Positions 1 through 7,939 of a stretch of DNA of 64,000 bases are shown here, in pieces. Every line of letters begins with the position of its first letter. Position 1 is the first letter of the stretch. The stretch lies in the NCBI GenBank assembly GCA_029856145.1, contig JAHQWK010000031.1, positions 1 to 64,000 of the forward strand, written 5' to 3'. Source of the stretch: Promethearchaeia archaeon. GTDB taxonomy: Archaea > Asgardarchaeota > Lokiarchaeia > Sigyniarchaeales > SOKP01. Position numbers and translations under genes: made by a program. The notes beneath the pieces are model-generated. The model searched no databases and was not told the origin of the DNA. It saw only the letters and a program-made list of their open reading frames with translations.

Positions 1-759
1 ATTTTTAATATCGCTCAAGAACTCTACAATAATGGTAAATTAGAAGGCATTTTCTATGAGGGTGAGAGAAGGACGTTATTTTATACCCCTAAGGGCATTA
101 CCAGTCTTATTAAAAAACATCAAATTTACTTTTCATATTCTGATCTGTTTCCAGGGAAAGAATTATCAGAAAAAGATATTGAACTTATCACCAGCCTTAT
201 CAAGAAATTACTTACCAATAAAAAATTAAAGGGAAAATTCGATGAAGAAAGACACAAATTCTCCAGCTATGATACGATTTATGCCCAGAATACTGAAGAC
301 TTAATACGCCGATTTAACGATTTAATTTCGGAATATTTCCAAGAATTTGAAAAAACACACCTAAAAATTAAAGAGATTCTACTAAAGGAAGAAGAAGTTA
401 TTCGCCCTCAAATTGTTTCGACCATCACAAAAATTATTAACAACATCCAATCATATTTCACGTTTTGGGGCAGTGAAATAGACAAAAATTTTTACAAAGC
501 CAATAAAGTCCTCAATGAAATATACCCCAAACCAGAAGAAAAGGAAGACCAGAAGAATCTGGAAAAATTTACACTCCAGGATGAACCTGAAATTCAAGAG
601 TTATTAACTATATTTGACGGGTGGACGAGCTTGTTTAATACTCTGGAGCAGAAATTTAAAAGTGTAATATTCCATAAAAAACAGCTGCAACGTGAACCAA
701 ATAATCTTGAGAGTAAACGAGCATTATACGAATTATTGAAAGAATTAAAAATGGATTAG
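1..759 (+). CDS. 5'-truncated protein, winged-helix-like plus coiled coil (unknown)
   Basis: Frame 1 is open from the first base to a TAG at 757-759, and the only in-frame ATG is the second-last codon, so the gene begins upstream of the window. The visible 252 residues start with a segment that reads like a winged helix (GKLEGIFYEGERR followed by LFYTPKG), then a second helical segment with LLTNKKLKGKF, then long charged helices. The winged-helix followed by helix layout is reminiscent of PCI or UFL1-type proteins, but I see no diagnostic motif and assign no function. Codon use is somewhat less AT-biased than most of the window. The next gene starts 220 bases downstream on the same strand. 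Confidence 0.6.
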   Translation: MFNIAQELYNNGKLEGIFYEGERRTLFYTPKGITSLIKKHQIYFSYSDLFPGKELSEKDIELITSLIKKLLTNKKLKGKFDEERHKFSSYDTIYAQNTEDLIRRFNDLISEYFQEFEKTHLKIKEILLKEEEVIRPQIVSTITKIINNIQSYFTFWGSEIDKNFYKANKVLNEIYPKPEEKEDQKNLEKFTLQDEPEIQELLTIFDGWTSLFNTLEQKFKSVIFHKKQLQREPNNLESKRALYELLKELKMD

Positions 760-979
760 AAATCTGAATGAGATGCTCTAATTATCATATTACATTTTTT
801 ATATTTAAAGGAAAGAATTCTCTTCCTCAGGTTGAGTTTATTAATCTGTCGCCCCCTTCTCTTATAAAACTAGCAATTTCTTCTTAAATCCCTAAGATTA
901 AAGATTTTTTCTTTAAATAATCTCAAAAGATAGATAGTCCAACTCAATATCAATTTGAAAAATATGCAAAGGTAGTTGT

Positions 980-2809
980 ATGGCTTCCGAAAAAGATTTT
1001 GGGATAAAGAGGAGCCCAACTCAGAATCCTCGAAAAAGTCCTGTAAGAGAGACTGAACCCCAAAGGAGAGAGTGTTATATACAGACGAAATTCCGTGAAG
1101 ATATAAGACATATCAAGAGTTATCTACATACTGATATCACTAAATTTCGATTAGGAAACCCAATTATTAAGGAATTTATGTGGAATTTTCAAACTACATT
1201 TAATACTGCTCACCTTCAATCTGTCTCATACTTTCTTACCACATTAGGTTTTAGAGAAAAAGTGGATGAAAATATGCCAAGTTTAACTGTATTTCGCTTT
1301 TCTCTCCCTATTGAAGAGCAATCCATCCATGTAAAAATTACTGAGCAGACAAGTAGAATTATAATCCATGCTCATCTGGACAGAAAAATTCATACAGAAT
1401 TTAAGTATAACGATTTTACCACATATCTTTTATCTGAATTAGAAAAATTCTTGCGAAATATATACAGACCATCATTTATGAATCGCCAGATGAGAATAAC
1501 GCCTCAACCGTTAAGTGAGTCAGAGCTTCAAGAAATCCAAGAAGAACAAATGTACACAGAAATCACCTCAGAGACGAAATTTTCACTTATCAAGAAAATT
1601 AAATTTCAGTTTACACAATATATTTCTGAGATTAAAGCCCAAAGTTTCGCTGAGTCAAAATCTCAGAAAAGATTCATCTCAAGTAGAAGAATGTTTGAAA
1701 TAGCATTTAGCTTAATAACCTCTAATATAAATCAAGAAGATAATCACCTTTTAGAACAGATAGAATTCAATATAAAGCTTTTTCTTTTTGGTGAAATAAA
1801 TATAATTTATCCTGAATTACGAGTATCATATGAAGAATCAATTAGACCAGAAGAACCCAAGGGTTCTAGTCCACGATTTTTTCCTAAGATCCCCGTAGGA
1901 AACAACACAATAACAGAAGAGACTACATTAAGCCCTCTTTCTGAAAATTCGGATCGCTTACAAAGAACTAATCCCCCAGAAAAAGTTAGCAAAGAAAAGC
2001 AAGGCACCATAAGTAATACAAGATATGGAGAATCTATAAGAAAAGCTCCATTCGTAAGAGATGGTAAGAAAGAAGAAAAGATTGATTCTGAAATTACAAA
2101 GCGAGATCAAAGGATTAATTTTTGGAAGCATGAAGTTCTTTCCAAATTTGCAGAGCTATTAAATGAGGATTATGAAGAAGCAAGAATGAACAATAGATAT
2201 GCGATCAATATTAACAACGTTAGGAATAACGTAAGAGATTACTTTCGAAAAACAATTAAGTCAGAATCCACCGAAGAACAAGCTCATTTTAAGAAAGCAT
2301 TAGAAATTCTGGATTCAAAACAGGTTCAATCTCACTTTAATAAAGCAAGAAAATATTTAGAAATTGTAGTAAATGAACAAGTTGAAACTGAAAATCGTGA
2401 AAAAGCTGAATTTAATACCTTTTTCAAAGAATTTTTGAAAAGAAAGTTTGAAGAATGCTATAATAAAGCTTACATGGAAGACCGATATGATCTAGATATA
2501 AAAAACGTTAGATCTCAAATAATTACTTCCTTAGAGAAGGAAATCATTGAAGAAGAATTCCAATTTGTAGATAATTATATTAATAATGCTAAAAAGCATC
2601 TTTGGTCCAAAGATTTTGAGAGAGCTTTTAGAGATTTGAGAAAAAAATTAAAAACAAATATTGAAAAGTCTAGGTATAAGGCTCAACGCGAGAAGGAAGA
2701 AAATAGAAAGTATAAGCTTAATAGTTCTTCTTGGGTTTTGGGCTTCATATTAGGTTTTTCTCTATTGGTTTTTGGCATTCTAGCTATTATAATTTATCTC
2801 CCAAAATAA
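980..2809 (+). CDS. Tail-anchored protein with a duplicated helical domain (unknown)
   Basis: 609 residues, family not recognised. An N-terminal alpha/beta-looking region (about 30-170) is followed by a polar linker (about 280-375). Two related charged helical repeats come next, at about 378-470 and 476-570; compare NNRYAININNVRNNV near 404 with EDRYDLDIKNVRSQI in the second copy. The last 27 residues (583-609) form one hydrophobic helix ending in LPK, so the protein is probably a C-terminally tail-anchored membrane protein with its bulk in the cytoplasm. AAAGG lies about 10 bases upstream of the ATG and could act as a weak ribosome-binding site. Topology is inferred. Confidence 0.75.
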   Translation: MASEKDFGIKRSPTQNPRKSPVRETEPQRRECYIQTKFREDIRHIKSYLHTDITKFRLGNPIIKEFMWNFQTTFNTAHLQSVSYFLTTLGFREKVDENMPSLTVFRFSLPIEEQSIHVKITEQTSRIIIHAHLDRKIHTEFKYNDFTTYLLSELEKFLRNIYRPSFMNRQMRITPQPLSESELQEIQEEQMYTEITSETKFSLIKKIKFQFTQYISEIKAQSFAESKSQKRFISSRRMFEIAFSLITSNINQEDNHLLEQIEFNIKLFLFGEINIIYPELRVSYEESIRPEEPKGSSPRFFPKIPVGNNTITEETTLSPLSENSDRLQRTNPPEKVSKEKQGTISNTRYGESIRKAPFVRDGKKEEKIDSEITKRDQRINFWKHEVLSKFAELLNEDYEEARMNNRYAININNVRNNVRDYFRKTIKSESTEEQAHFKKALEILDSKQVQSHFNKARKYLEIVVNEQVETENREKAEFNTFFKEFLKRKFEECYNKAYMEDRYDLDIKNVRSQIITSLEKEIIEEEFQFVDNYINNAKKHLWSKDFERAFRDLRKKLKTNIEKSRYKAQREKEENRKYKLNSSSWVLGFILGFSLLVFGILAIIIYLPK

Positions 2810-2903
2810 ATCAAAAAGATTTGAAATTAAATCACGTTTAGATTAGAGTTACTATCAGGGTAATTTTTATTATTAAATTTTTTCACTCTAGAGCCTTATT
2901 ACT

Positions 2904-2911
2904 GTTTATAC
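2904..2911 (+). promoter_or_regulatory. Possible TATA box before the hairpin RNA candidate
   Basis: GTTTATAC lies about 15-20 bases before the base of the strong inverted repeat at 2925-2995. An archaeal TATA box is usually centred about 26 bases before the start of transcription, so the spacing is a little short and the call is tentative. Confidence 0.25.
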
Positions 2912-2924
2912 ACTTGATATAATT

Positions 2925-3007
2925 GGTTGTAGAAAAATCCTATATGAATGCTTGTGGTGAGCATAATATCTTTTTCTCATAGGGTTTTTACAACCTATTT
3001 TTCTTTT
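2925..3007 (+). ncRNA. Candidate structured RNA: 17-bp stem with inner hairpin and T-tract
   Basis: In the 329-base gap 2810-3138, GGTTGTAGAAA (2925-2935) pairs with TTTTTACAACC (2985-2995). After a two-base AA bulge, TCCTAT (2938-2943) pairs with ATAGGG (2979-2984), for about 17 base pairs in all. Inside, ATGCT (2948-2952) and AGCAT (2960-2964) form a second small hairpin. A T-rich stretch (2996-3007) follows, as in archaeal terminators. It could be a small RNA gene, a processed 3' UTR of the tail-anchored gene, or an unusually long terminator hairpin. No known RNA family is recognised. Confidence 0.4.
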
Positions 3008-3070
3008 GTGTGACTTTTGCTTTTTCCGTGTCACGTTTTATATATAATATGATAAATTAACCCACACCAC

Positions 3071-3080
3071 CTTTTTATAT
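3071..3080 (+). promoter_or_regulatory. TATA box for the small-gene operon
   Basis: CTTTTTATAT lies about 60 bases before the ATG at 3139. A second TATA-like stretch lies at about 3037-3050. This predicts a leader of roughly 35 bases, which fits the strong ribosome-binding site in front of this gene. Confidence 0.35.
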
Positions 3081-3122
3081 ACACAATCTTCCTTCAATTC
3101 ATATTCAAATTTACTTAAAATA

Positions 3123-3128
3123 GGAGGG
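3123..3128 (+). promoter_or_regulatory. Strong Shine-Dalgarno site
   Basis: GGAGGG ends 10 bases before the ATG at 3139. Such a clear site is uncommon in this window and fixes the start of the HAD-like gene. Confidence 0.6.
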
Positions 3129-3138
3129 TAAAGGCAAA

Positions 3139-3714
3139 ATGCAAGATAAATTATCAAGTAAGCCAGATCTTATTATTTTAGGATTCGACAACACACTTTA
3201 TGAGAATCCTAGCCGTGAATATTCCATCAATATTAGGGAATATAAAATTTTACCTGCTAACTATTTCTTTCAGCAGTTAGCACAATCAGTAGAAATATTT
3301 TCCAAATTCGAATTTGCTCACAATACTCAATTTTATCTCATGAGTAAACGCCCAGATTACCATCAAAAGACCATTCTTAACTTGCTTCATACTAAAGGAT
3401 ACAAAATTGATAAGTCCTATTTCTGGAACTATAATTTTTTTAAAGATCCTCATGTGCGAGTCAATTTCGACCAAAATAAATTCAAAATTCGCTATTGGTC
3501 AGAAAAAGTGGGTTTAATTCACTCCCTACATCGTTCTAACAAGTTTCATTCCATCACAGTAATAGATAGCAGTAAGGTGATTTGCTCCATGTTAAAAAGC
3601 CTTCATTATAAAACTGTGAGGTCAGAGATTAGAGGGTATCAAGTCTTTTTCGAGCCTTTTAATCAACAATCAAATTCTCAGTTAATAGAACGTGAGGCGA
3701 TGATACATGGTTAA
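3139..3714 (+). CDS. HAD-like protein, possibly Swiss-army-knife RNA-repair type
   Basis: 191 residues. ILGFDNTLYENP near residue 14 looks like HAD motif I (DxDGT/V), but the second Asp is Asn (FDNTL), so the usual acid/base residue is replaced. FYLMSKRPDYHQKTILNLL near residue 67 matches the motif II region in which a Thr/Ser or Arg follows a beta strand; this layout recalls HAD domains of the SAK RNA-repair type. ITVIDSS near residue 140 could be motif IV. Catalytic competence is uncertain. The gene starts behind a strong Shine-Dalgarno site and overlaps the next gene by 8 bases, so the two are co-transcribed. Confidence 0.6.
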   Translation: MQDKLSSKPDLIILGFDNTLYENPSREYSINIREYKILPANYFFQQLAQSVEIFSKFEFAHNTQFYLMSKRPDYHQKTILNLLHTKGYKIDKSYFWNYNFFKDPHVRVNFDQNKFKIRYWSEKVGLIHSLHRSNKFHSITVIDSSKVICSMLKSLHYKTVRSEIRGYQVFFEPFNQQSNSQLIEREAMIHG

Positions 3715-4057
3715 GAATTGTCATGGGTTTATTCCTAAGAAGTACAAACCGAAACCACTATATTATCGACAGCGTAAGGAGAATTGGTGTGCGATATTTC
3801 AAGTTCCTCAGACACTAATTCATTATGAGATTCAGATATTTGCCGATTTCATGGATAAATTCCGTACTGGGAAGTATCTTTATCTTTACAAGAAAGTGGA
3901 CGGAGAAAAAAGACAGAATCTTGATAGCTTTACTTCTATTAAATCGGCAATGGAGCGAATGCGAGAGGAAATGGATCTTCCCCCTGAAGAATTTCTTGAT
4001 AAATCAGATGCACAATTTTGTGATATATCTAAATGGACACATGGAGGATTAAAATAG
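3707..4057 (+). CDS. Small protein of unknown function
   Basis: 116 residues, family not recognised. It is basic at the N-terminus (IPKKYKPKPLYYRQRKENW) and mixed helix/strand after that. It overlaps the end of the HAD-like gene by 8 bases, with GAGG about 12 bases before its ATG, which indicates translational coupling. It ends with TAG, 4 bases before the next gene. Its place in a tight run of small genes suggests a function linked to the HAD-like and zinc-ribbon proteins, but nothing in the sequence says what it is. Confidence 0.6.
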   Translation: MVKNCHGFIPKKYKPKPLYYRQRKENWCAIFQVPQTLIHYEIQIFADFMDKFRTGKYLYLYKKVDGEKRQNLDSFTSIKSAMERMREEMDLPPEEFLDKSDAQFCDISKWTHGGLK

Positions 4058-4061
4058 GATT

Positions 4062-4295
4062 ATGCCTGCAATTATTCGTTTATATGAACGCAATGAGGAG
4101 TTAGTTGATTCCACCAGAGGAGAGTGTCCCGATTGTCCTAAAGGATTGCTTTTTATAGACATTGATAAGAGTTTTAAATTAGTTGTTGGGAATAAAGATT
4201 TTAGCTTTGATGTTATTGTTTGTGATAGATGTGATTATATTCTACTTGAGAAATGGATTTCTCCAACAGATAAAATTAAAATTAATTCTGATTAA
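4062..4295 (+). CDS. Small zinc-ribbon protein
   Basis: 77 residues with two CxxC pairs: CPDC at about residues 22-25 and CDRC at about 54-57, separated by predicted beta strands. This is the typical layout of a zinc ribbon that binds one Zn ion, common in small archaeal and viral nucleic-acid-binding proteins. The ATG lies 4 bases after the previous stop, with GGAGG overlapping the end of the upstream gene. The partner is unknown. Confidence 0.6.
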   Translation: MPAIIRLYERNEELVDSTRGECPDCPKGLLFIDIDKSFKLVVGNKDFSFDVIVCDRCDYILLEKWISPTDKIKINSD

Positions 4296-4510
4296 GCAGG
4301 TGATCCCATGCCAACTTTTAGCTCTCAGAAAAGGTTGGAAAAACATAATTTAATAAAATAAATATAATTTGAATGAACACTTGCCTACTACTTTTTTTCT
4401 TCTTTCTTCAGGTGAAAATTTCAATATGTAATTTAGTTCATTCAGATCATCATGCAAGATAATCATCCTTATTTAAATAGACGAAAATCTGAAAATTATC
4501 CCACCATTCT

Positions 4511-4520
4511 CTTATATAAG
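4511..4520 (+). promoter_or_regulatory. TATA box
   Basis: CTTATATAAG lies 59-68 bases before the ATG at 4579. It predicts a transcript with a leader of about 35-40 bases, which contains the Shine-Dalgarno site at 4563-4568. Confidence 0.4.
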
Positions 4521-4562
4521 TAAGAAATTACTTTATACTATATCGAAATCAAAATAAATAAA

Positions 4563-4568
4563 GGAGGG
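4563..4568 (+). promoter_or_regulatory. Strong Shine-Dalgarno site
   Basis: GGAGGG ends 10 bases before the ATG at 4579, the same spacing as at 3123-3128. Confidence 0.6.
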
Positions 4569-4578
4569 TTAAGAAAGT

Positions 4579-4986
4579 ATGGAAATTGAAAATTATGAAA
4601 TTACTCCGGAAGGAGAAATCATTACATTCAGAAGGCAACAAATCCAAGAAAGTGGGAAAGAAAATTGTTGCTACGCCTTATGGCAAGACAATCGTACTAA
4701 ACACCTTATTTTTGGACTTTTGAATTCTGCGAAGACATACGGTGTTGGAATTTCTGTGAATGATCACCATAACCTTATTATTAATCATATTCAAAAAATA
4801 ATCAATTCAAAGAGTGTGTTTGTAATGTATCGGTATATTCCAGCTCCACCCGAAAGCTACGGAAACGGTGTTGTGTGCGAAATTATTCCTAAAGAAGTCA
4901 AAACTGAAAGAGAAGTTTCCGATGATGTTATCTCCCAATTCAAACAAATTTTACACATATTAAATGAGTACAAGGAGTGTATCTAA
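4579..4986 (+). CDS. Protein of unknown function
   Basis: 135 residues, alpha/beta, not recognised. The first half alternates strands (EGEIITFRRQQI, HLIFGLLNSAKTYGVGISV) and the end is helical (VISQFKQILHILNEY). No catalytic motif or membrane segment is seen. It has its own TATA box and a strong Shine-Dalgarno site and is followed after 3 bases by the next small gene, so it heads a second small operon (4579-5579). Confidence 0.6.
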   Translation: MEIENYEITPEGEIITFRRQQIQESGKENCCYALWQDNRTKHLIFGLLNSAKTYGVGISVNDHHNLIINHIQKIINSKSVFVMYRYIPAPPESYGNGVVCEIIPKEVKTEREVSDDVISQFKQILHILNEYKECI

Positions 4987-4989
4987 AGG

Positions 4990-5298
4990 ATGGAAGGTAA
5001 TAGGTTAGAACAAGAAATTAAGAGTTTGATGAATTTAGGGTACACCACCCTTATTTCACAGCATTCTAAAGATATTGAAGAATTTAAGACACAATCCAGT
5101 AAATTTCAAAAAATTCTTAAACTCACATCAAATGATGTTAAACAGCATCTTCATTTTAATTGTCCTGAATGCAATAATCCCATGAAAAGAAATATCTCAC
5201 TTACCACTCATAAAATTTATTGGTTTTGCAAATGCTATGGTCATTCTTTTGACACATTAGAGTTAATCCATATAATTAATCGAAAGAAAAGAAGATAA
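4990..5298 (+). CDS. Small zinc-finger protein
   Basis: 102 residues. The N-terminal half is helical. The C-terminal half has CPEC at about residues 58-61 and then CKCYGH at about 81-86, spaced by a strand (HKIYWFCKC), which suggests one zinc-binding finger of C-C-C-C/H type. The tail is basic (NRKKRR), consistent with nucleic-acid binding. The gene lies 3 bases after the previous stop, with AAGGAG upstream of its ATG. Function unknown. Confidence 0.55.
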   Translation: MEGNRLEQEIKSLMNLGYTTLISQHSKDIEEFKTQSSKFQKILKLTSNDVKQHLHFNCPECNNPMKRNISLTTHKIYWFCKCYGHSFDTLELIHIINRKKRR

Positions 5299-5324
5299 AA
5301 TAAAAATAGAGGACATAGAAGAAA

Positions 5325-5579
5325 ATGAATGATATTCCAATCCTTTCCAACCTTGAGAAAAGAATTATATTGGTATTAGGTGAAGATTTACATTTCTATA
5401 ATGAAGTAAGCAGATACACGATAACCGATATTAACAGAATTTTAAATGAATTCAACCAAAAATATAGTAACCCCATTAGGTTTTCCCCACCATCTTCTAC
5501 AGTTAAGAATCTGCAAAATAAGGGCTTAGTAGATTCTGTATCCGATACGTTTCAAGGCAGAAGAAGTGATGATAAATGA
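5325..5579 (+). CDS. Small winged-helix-like protein
   Basis: 84 residues. The order helix (LSNLEKRIILVLGED), helix (ITDINRILNEFNQKY) and recognition-type helix SSTVKNLQNKGLVDSV, with a basic end (GRRSDDK), reads like a minimal winged-helix DNA-binding domain in which the segment after the recognition helix forms the wing. GAGG lies about 14 bases before the ATG. It could be the regulator of the small-gene island; this is inference from size and position. Confidence 0.5.
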   Translation: MNDIPILSNLEKRIILVLGEDLHFYNEVSRYTITDINRILNEFNQKYSNPIRFSPPSSTVKNLQNKGLVDSVSDTFQGRRSDDK

Positions 5580-5715
5580 TAATGGTATATATCAAGGAAA
5601 TGTTAAGCATTTCAGAAAAAAAAATTAAATCCATAAATTTTTTAATTTGTGATCCCTTTATTATTTTACAAATAGATTATGTAATTTTTTAAGAACTTAA
5701 ATTCACATAAGAACA

Positions 5716-7089
5716 ATGAAGTGGAGAATAGCTTTTGATATTTCTCATAAACCAAGAGGTAAAATTGATGAAAATCTTACTGAACTTCGAGATTATCTAA
5801 ACTCAAATGATTTTATATGTTATAATTTTTTAGAAGTACCTATTACAGAAGATTCTTTAACACCGTATGATATTCTTGTTTTTGTATGCCCTGATTTTGC
5901 CAGACTCTCTTCCCTGGAAATAACAGCAATTGTAAGTTGGGTTAAGAATTCAGGAGGAGGAATATTATTATTATCACATGCGGGAGGAGATAGAGGGCGT
6001 GGAAGTAATTTATCTGAAATTTCAGAACAATTCGGAATTGCTTTTGAAAACGATCAGGTTTTAGATAATAAAATAAATTTAGGATTAGAAAATATCCCTT
6101 TAATTTCAATATTCAATATACCTCATCCAGTTACTACTGGAATAGGTACTTTATGCTATCGATCGGGGTCTTCTCTTTCTATTATCGGAAGTGGTGCTTT
6201 TTCAATAGCAGATTCAAATGAAACATCTGAACCCTTTTCTTGTCCTCTTATCTGTGTTTCTGAACCAGAAAAAGGAAGAGTCTGTTGCATTGGAAGTTAT
6301 GAATTATTTAGGGATAAAATAGGAGGGGGTTTTCAATGCAATGATAATCCCCAATTAGCATTAAATATTTTTAAATGGCTTGTTTCTGACTATCGAATGG
6401 AACTAAGAGCTAATTTAGATGTACCTGTGCCTATTCCTCAAACATCTGTTACTCCACTAGAAGTACCAGAAGAAACAGAGATTTCTACCTCTTATGTTTC
6501 TCCAGAGAAAAGAACAATAGATATTGATTTTTCAATGAAGATTACTAAAAAAAGTGAATTAGTAGAGCTATTAAAAATATTTCAAAATCAAATTAATACA
6601 ATACAATCTACAATAGATAAATTAATTGAAAAAACAATTGCTTCAGAAAATGAAATTTTTGAAATAAAAAACTCAGAAGTTACACAAAATTCTGAACTTG
6701 TTAAACCAATTGAAAAAGTTAAAAGCGGAGTTTCTCAAGTTGATGAAAAGCCTAGGGATGAAATAACGATTCAAGAAGAACCTACATTAACAGCTTTACC
6801 TCAGAAACCAGATAGTTTGAAAAAAGAAGATATAGAATCAGAAGAATCTTTAAAACCACCCCCTAAACTTAAAACAAAAGGTAAAACTAAAAAAGAATTA
6901 AAAAATGAAAAACAAGGCTTAGAAACAAAATTAACTTCTGTTCAAGATTTAATGAAATTCATTGATAAAAAACACTCATCAGGAAAACTGAATAATAATG
7001 AATATGAAAAACGCTCTAAAAAACTCCAAAGCGATTTAAAGAAAACGAAAAAAAAGATTGATATTATCAACAAGCTTTTAGAAAAATAA
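5716..7089 (+). CDS. GIFT-domain (IFT52/GldG-like) protein with C-terminal helical hairpin
   Basis: 457 residues. Residues 1-235 form an alpha/beta domain that resembles the GIFT domain of IFT52 and GldG: IAFDISHKP at the start, YDILVFVCPDF near 52, a helix then GGGILLLSHAGGD near 80, then SEISEQFGIAFENDQV. No catalytic residues are evident, as expected for a binding fold. A Pro/Glu-rich linker and coiled coil follow (about 270-390). The last ~60 residues form a helical hairpin (LMKFIDKKHSSGKLNNNEYEKR) that closely resembles the C-terminus of the longin-GTPase encoded at 33205-35088. No Shine-Dalgarno site is seen. The GIFT assignment is by eye. Confidence 0.55.
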   Translation: MKWRIAFDISHKPRGKIDENLTELRDYLNSNDFICYNFLEVPITEDSLTPYDILVFVCPDFARLSSLEITAIVSWVKNSGGGILLLSHAGGDRGRGSNLSEISEQFGIAFENDQVLDNKINLGLENIPLISIFNIPHPVTTGIGTLCYRSGSSLSIIGSGAFSIADSNETSEPFSCPLICVSEPEKGRVCCIGSYELFRDKIGGGFQCNDNPQLALNIFKWLVSDYRMELRANLDVPVPIPQTSVTPLEVPEETEISTSYVSPEKRTIDIDFSMKITKKSELVELLKIFQNQINTIQSTIDKLIEKTIASENEIFEIKNSEVTQNSELVKPIEKVKSGVSQVDEKPRDEITIQEEPTLTALPQKPDSLKKEDIESEESLKPPPKLKTKGKTKKELKNEKQGLETKLTSVQDLMKFIDKKHSSGKLNNNEYEKRSKKLQSDLKKTKKKIDIINKLLEK

Positions 7090-7181
7090 ATTGAATACAA
7101 AAATCTTTTACAATCTTTTTTTATTTAACTATTACATCTCTGATTGTAATGATTATTAATTTGTATAAATTTGGAAGAGTC

Positions 7182-7601
7182 TTATTTTATCACATCTGTT
7201 ATAAAGCAAGTTTCTACGATCTTTACTCCTTTTATTGGGGAAATTTTTTCTTCAATTAAAGGATTAAATTTTTCAATCGATTCGATTTCTACTTTCATAA
7301 ATAATCCACAATCCCCAGAAAGTCTCCAAATATTCGTTATTTCTTCAATTTCCAATAATTCTTTTAAAATCCTTTTAATTTCTTTGAAATCAGGCTCCAC
7401 TTTTACTGTAGCTCTAGTACGTGGTTTATTATCGATGCTATATTCAATAGTAAATCTTTTAATGACTCCCTCCTCACTCAATTTTTTAACTCTTCTTCTA
7501 ACTGTTGCTTCAGTCTTCCCTACATTTTCAGAAATATCATTAAAGGACATCCTACTATTTTCTTTAAGTAATTCCAAAATTTTAAGATCAACAATATCCA
7601 T
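7182..7601 (-). CDS. Lrp/AsnC-family transcriptional regulator
   Basis: 139 residues, usual size. The N-terminal helix-turn-helix starts DIVDLKILELLKENSRMSF and continues with TEATVRRRVKKLSEEGVIK, the classic Lrp recognition helix. The C-terminal half (TRATVKVEP, NIWRLSGDCGLFMKVEI) is the RAM ligand-binding and oligomerisation domain. Such proteins form dimers to octamers and regulate amino-acid and central metabolism, often their own promoter. The gene stands alone between a convergent and a co-directional neighbour. Confidence 0.9.
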   Translation of the reverse strand: MDIVDLKILELLKENSRMSFNDISENVGKTEATVRRRVKKLSEEGVIKRFTIEYSIDNKPRTRATVKVEPDFKEIKRILKELLEIEEITNIWRLSGDCGLFMKVEIESIEKFNPLIEEKISPIKGVKIVETCFITDVIK

Positions 7602-7939
7602 TATGTTTAAATCACGAATTGAACTTTTTATTCTTTTTTATAAATAATTCTTTTTAATTATTAAATATGATGAATCATTTATCAAATTTTATTTAATTAA
7701 AACTTCAATTTTATTCTTTTTTTGCAAAATTTTGTTTACATTATTACAACCTTATGTCAATAAAATCTAATAATAGTTTATCAATACATTAATATTCATA
7801 TCCTATTTTTCTTTTTTCATCAATTCAAAATAATTAATTAAGAAATTTAAGAATTGGTTGTGTTGATGATTCAATTACTGAAATAAACAATTTTGTTTTC
7901 TAAAAGTAAAGAAAAAAATAAGCAAAAAAAAATATTCCA
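7602..7939. other. AT-rich intergenic region; TATA box for lrp at 7637-7646 (minus strand)
   Basis: 338 bases between the Lrp gene and the surface-protein gene, both on the minus strand. On the minus strand a TATA-like TTTATAAAAA sits 36-45 bases before the lrp start, which predicts a very short leader. The rest is AT-rich with T-runs suited to termination of the upstream gene. No coding frame or stable structure was noticed. Confidence 0.4.

Larger units (their letters stand above)
4296..4578. other. Intergenic gap with small hairpin and a 17-codon frame
   Basis: Just after the zinc-ribbon gene, CCAACTTTT (4311-4319) pairs with AAAAGGTTGG (4329-4338) with one bulged base, a possible transcript-end hairpin. 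A 17-codon frame (ATG at 4308, stop ending at 4361) has AGGTGAT just upstream but no other support, so it is not called as a gene. The rest is AT-rich leader for the next gene. Confidence 0.3.

Noticed and set aside
4308..4361. 17-codon frame after the zinc-ribbon gene
   Set aside because: A ribosome-binding-like AGGTGAT precedes it, but it is too short and overlaps a likely hairpin.
7171..7647. Plus-strand frame of 158 codons opposite the Lrp gene
   Set aside because: It is the antisense of the clear Lrp/AsnC gene at 7182-7601 and has no family features.
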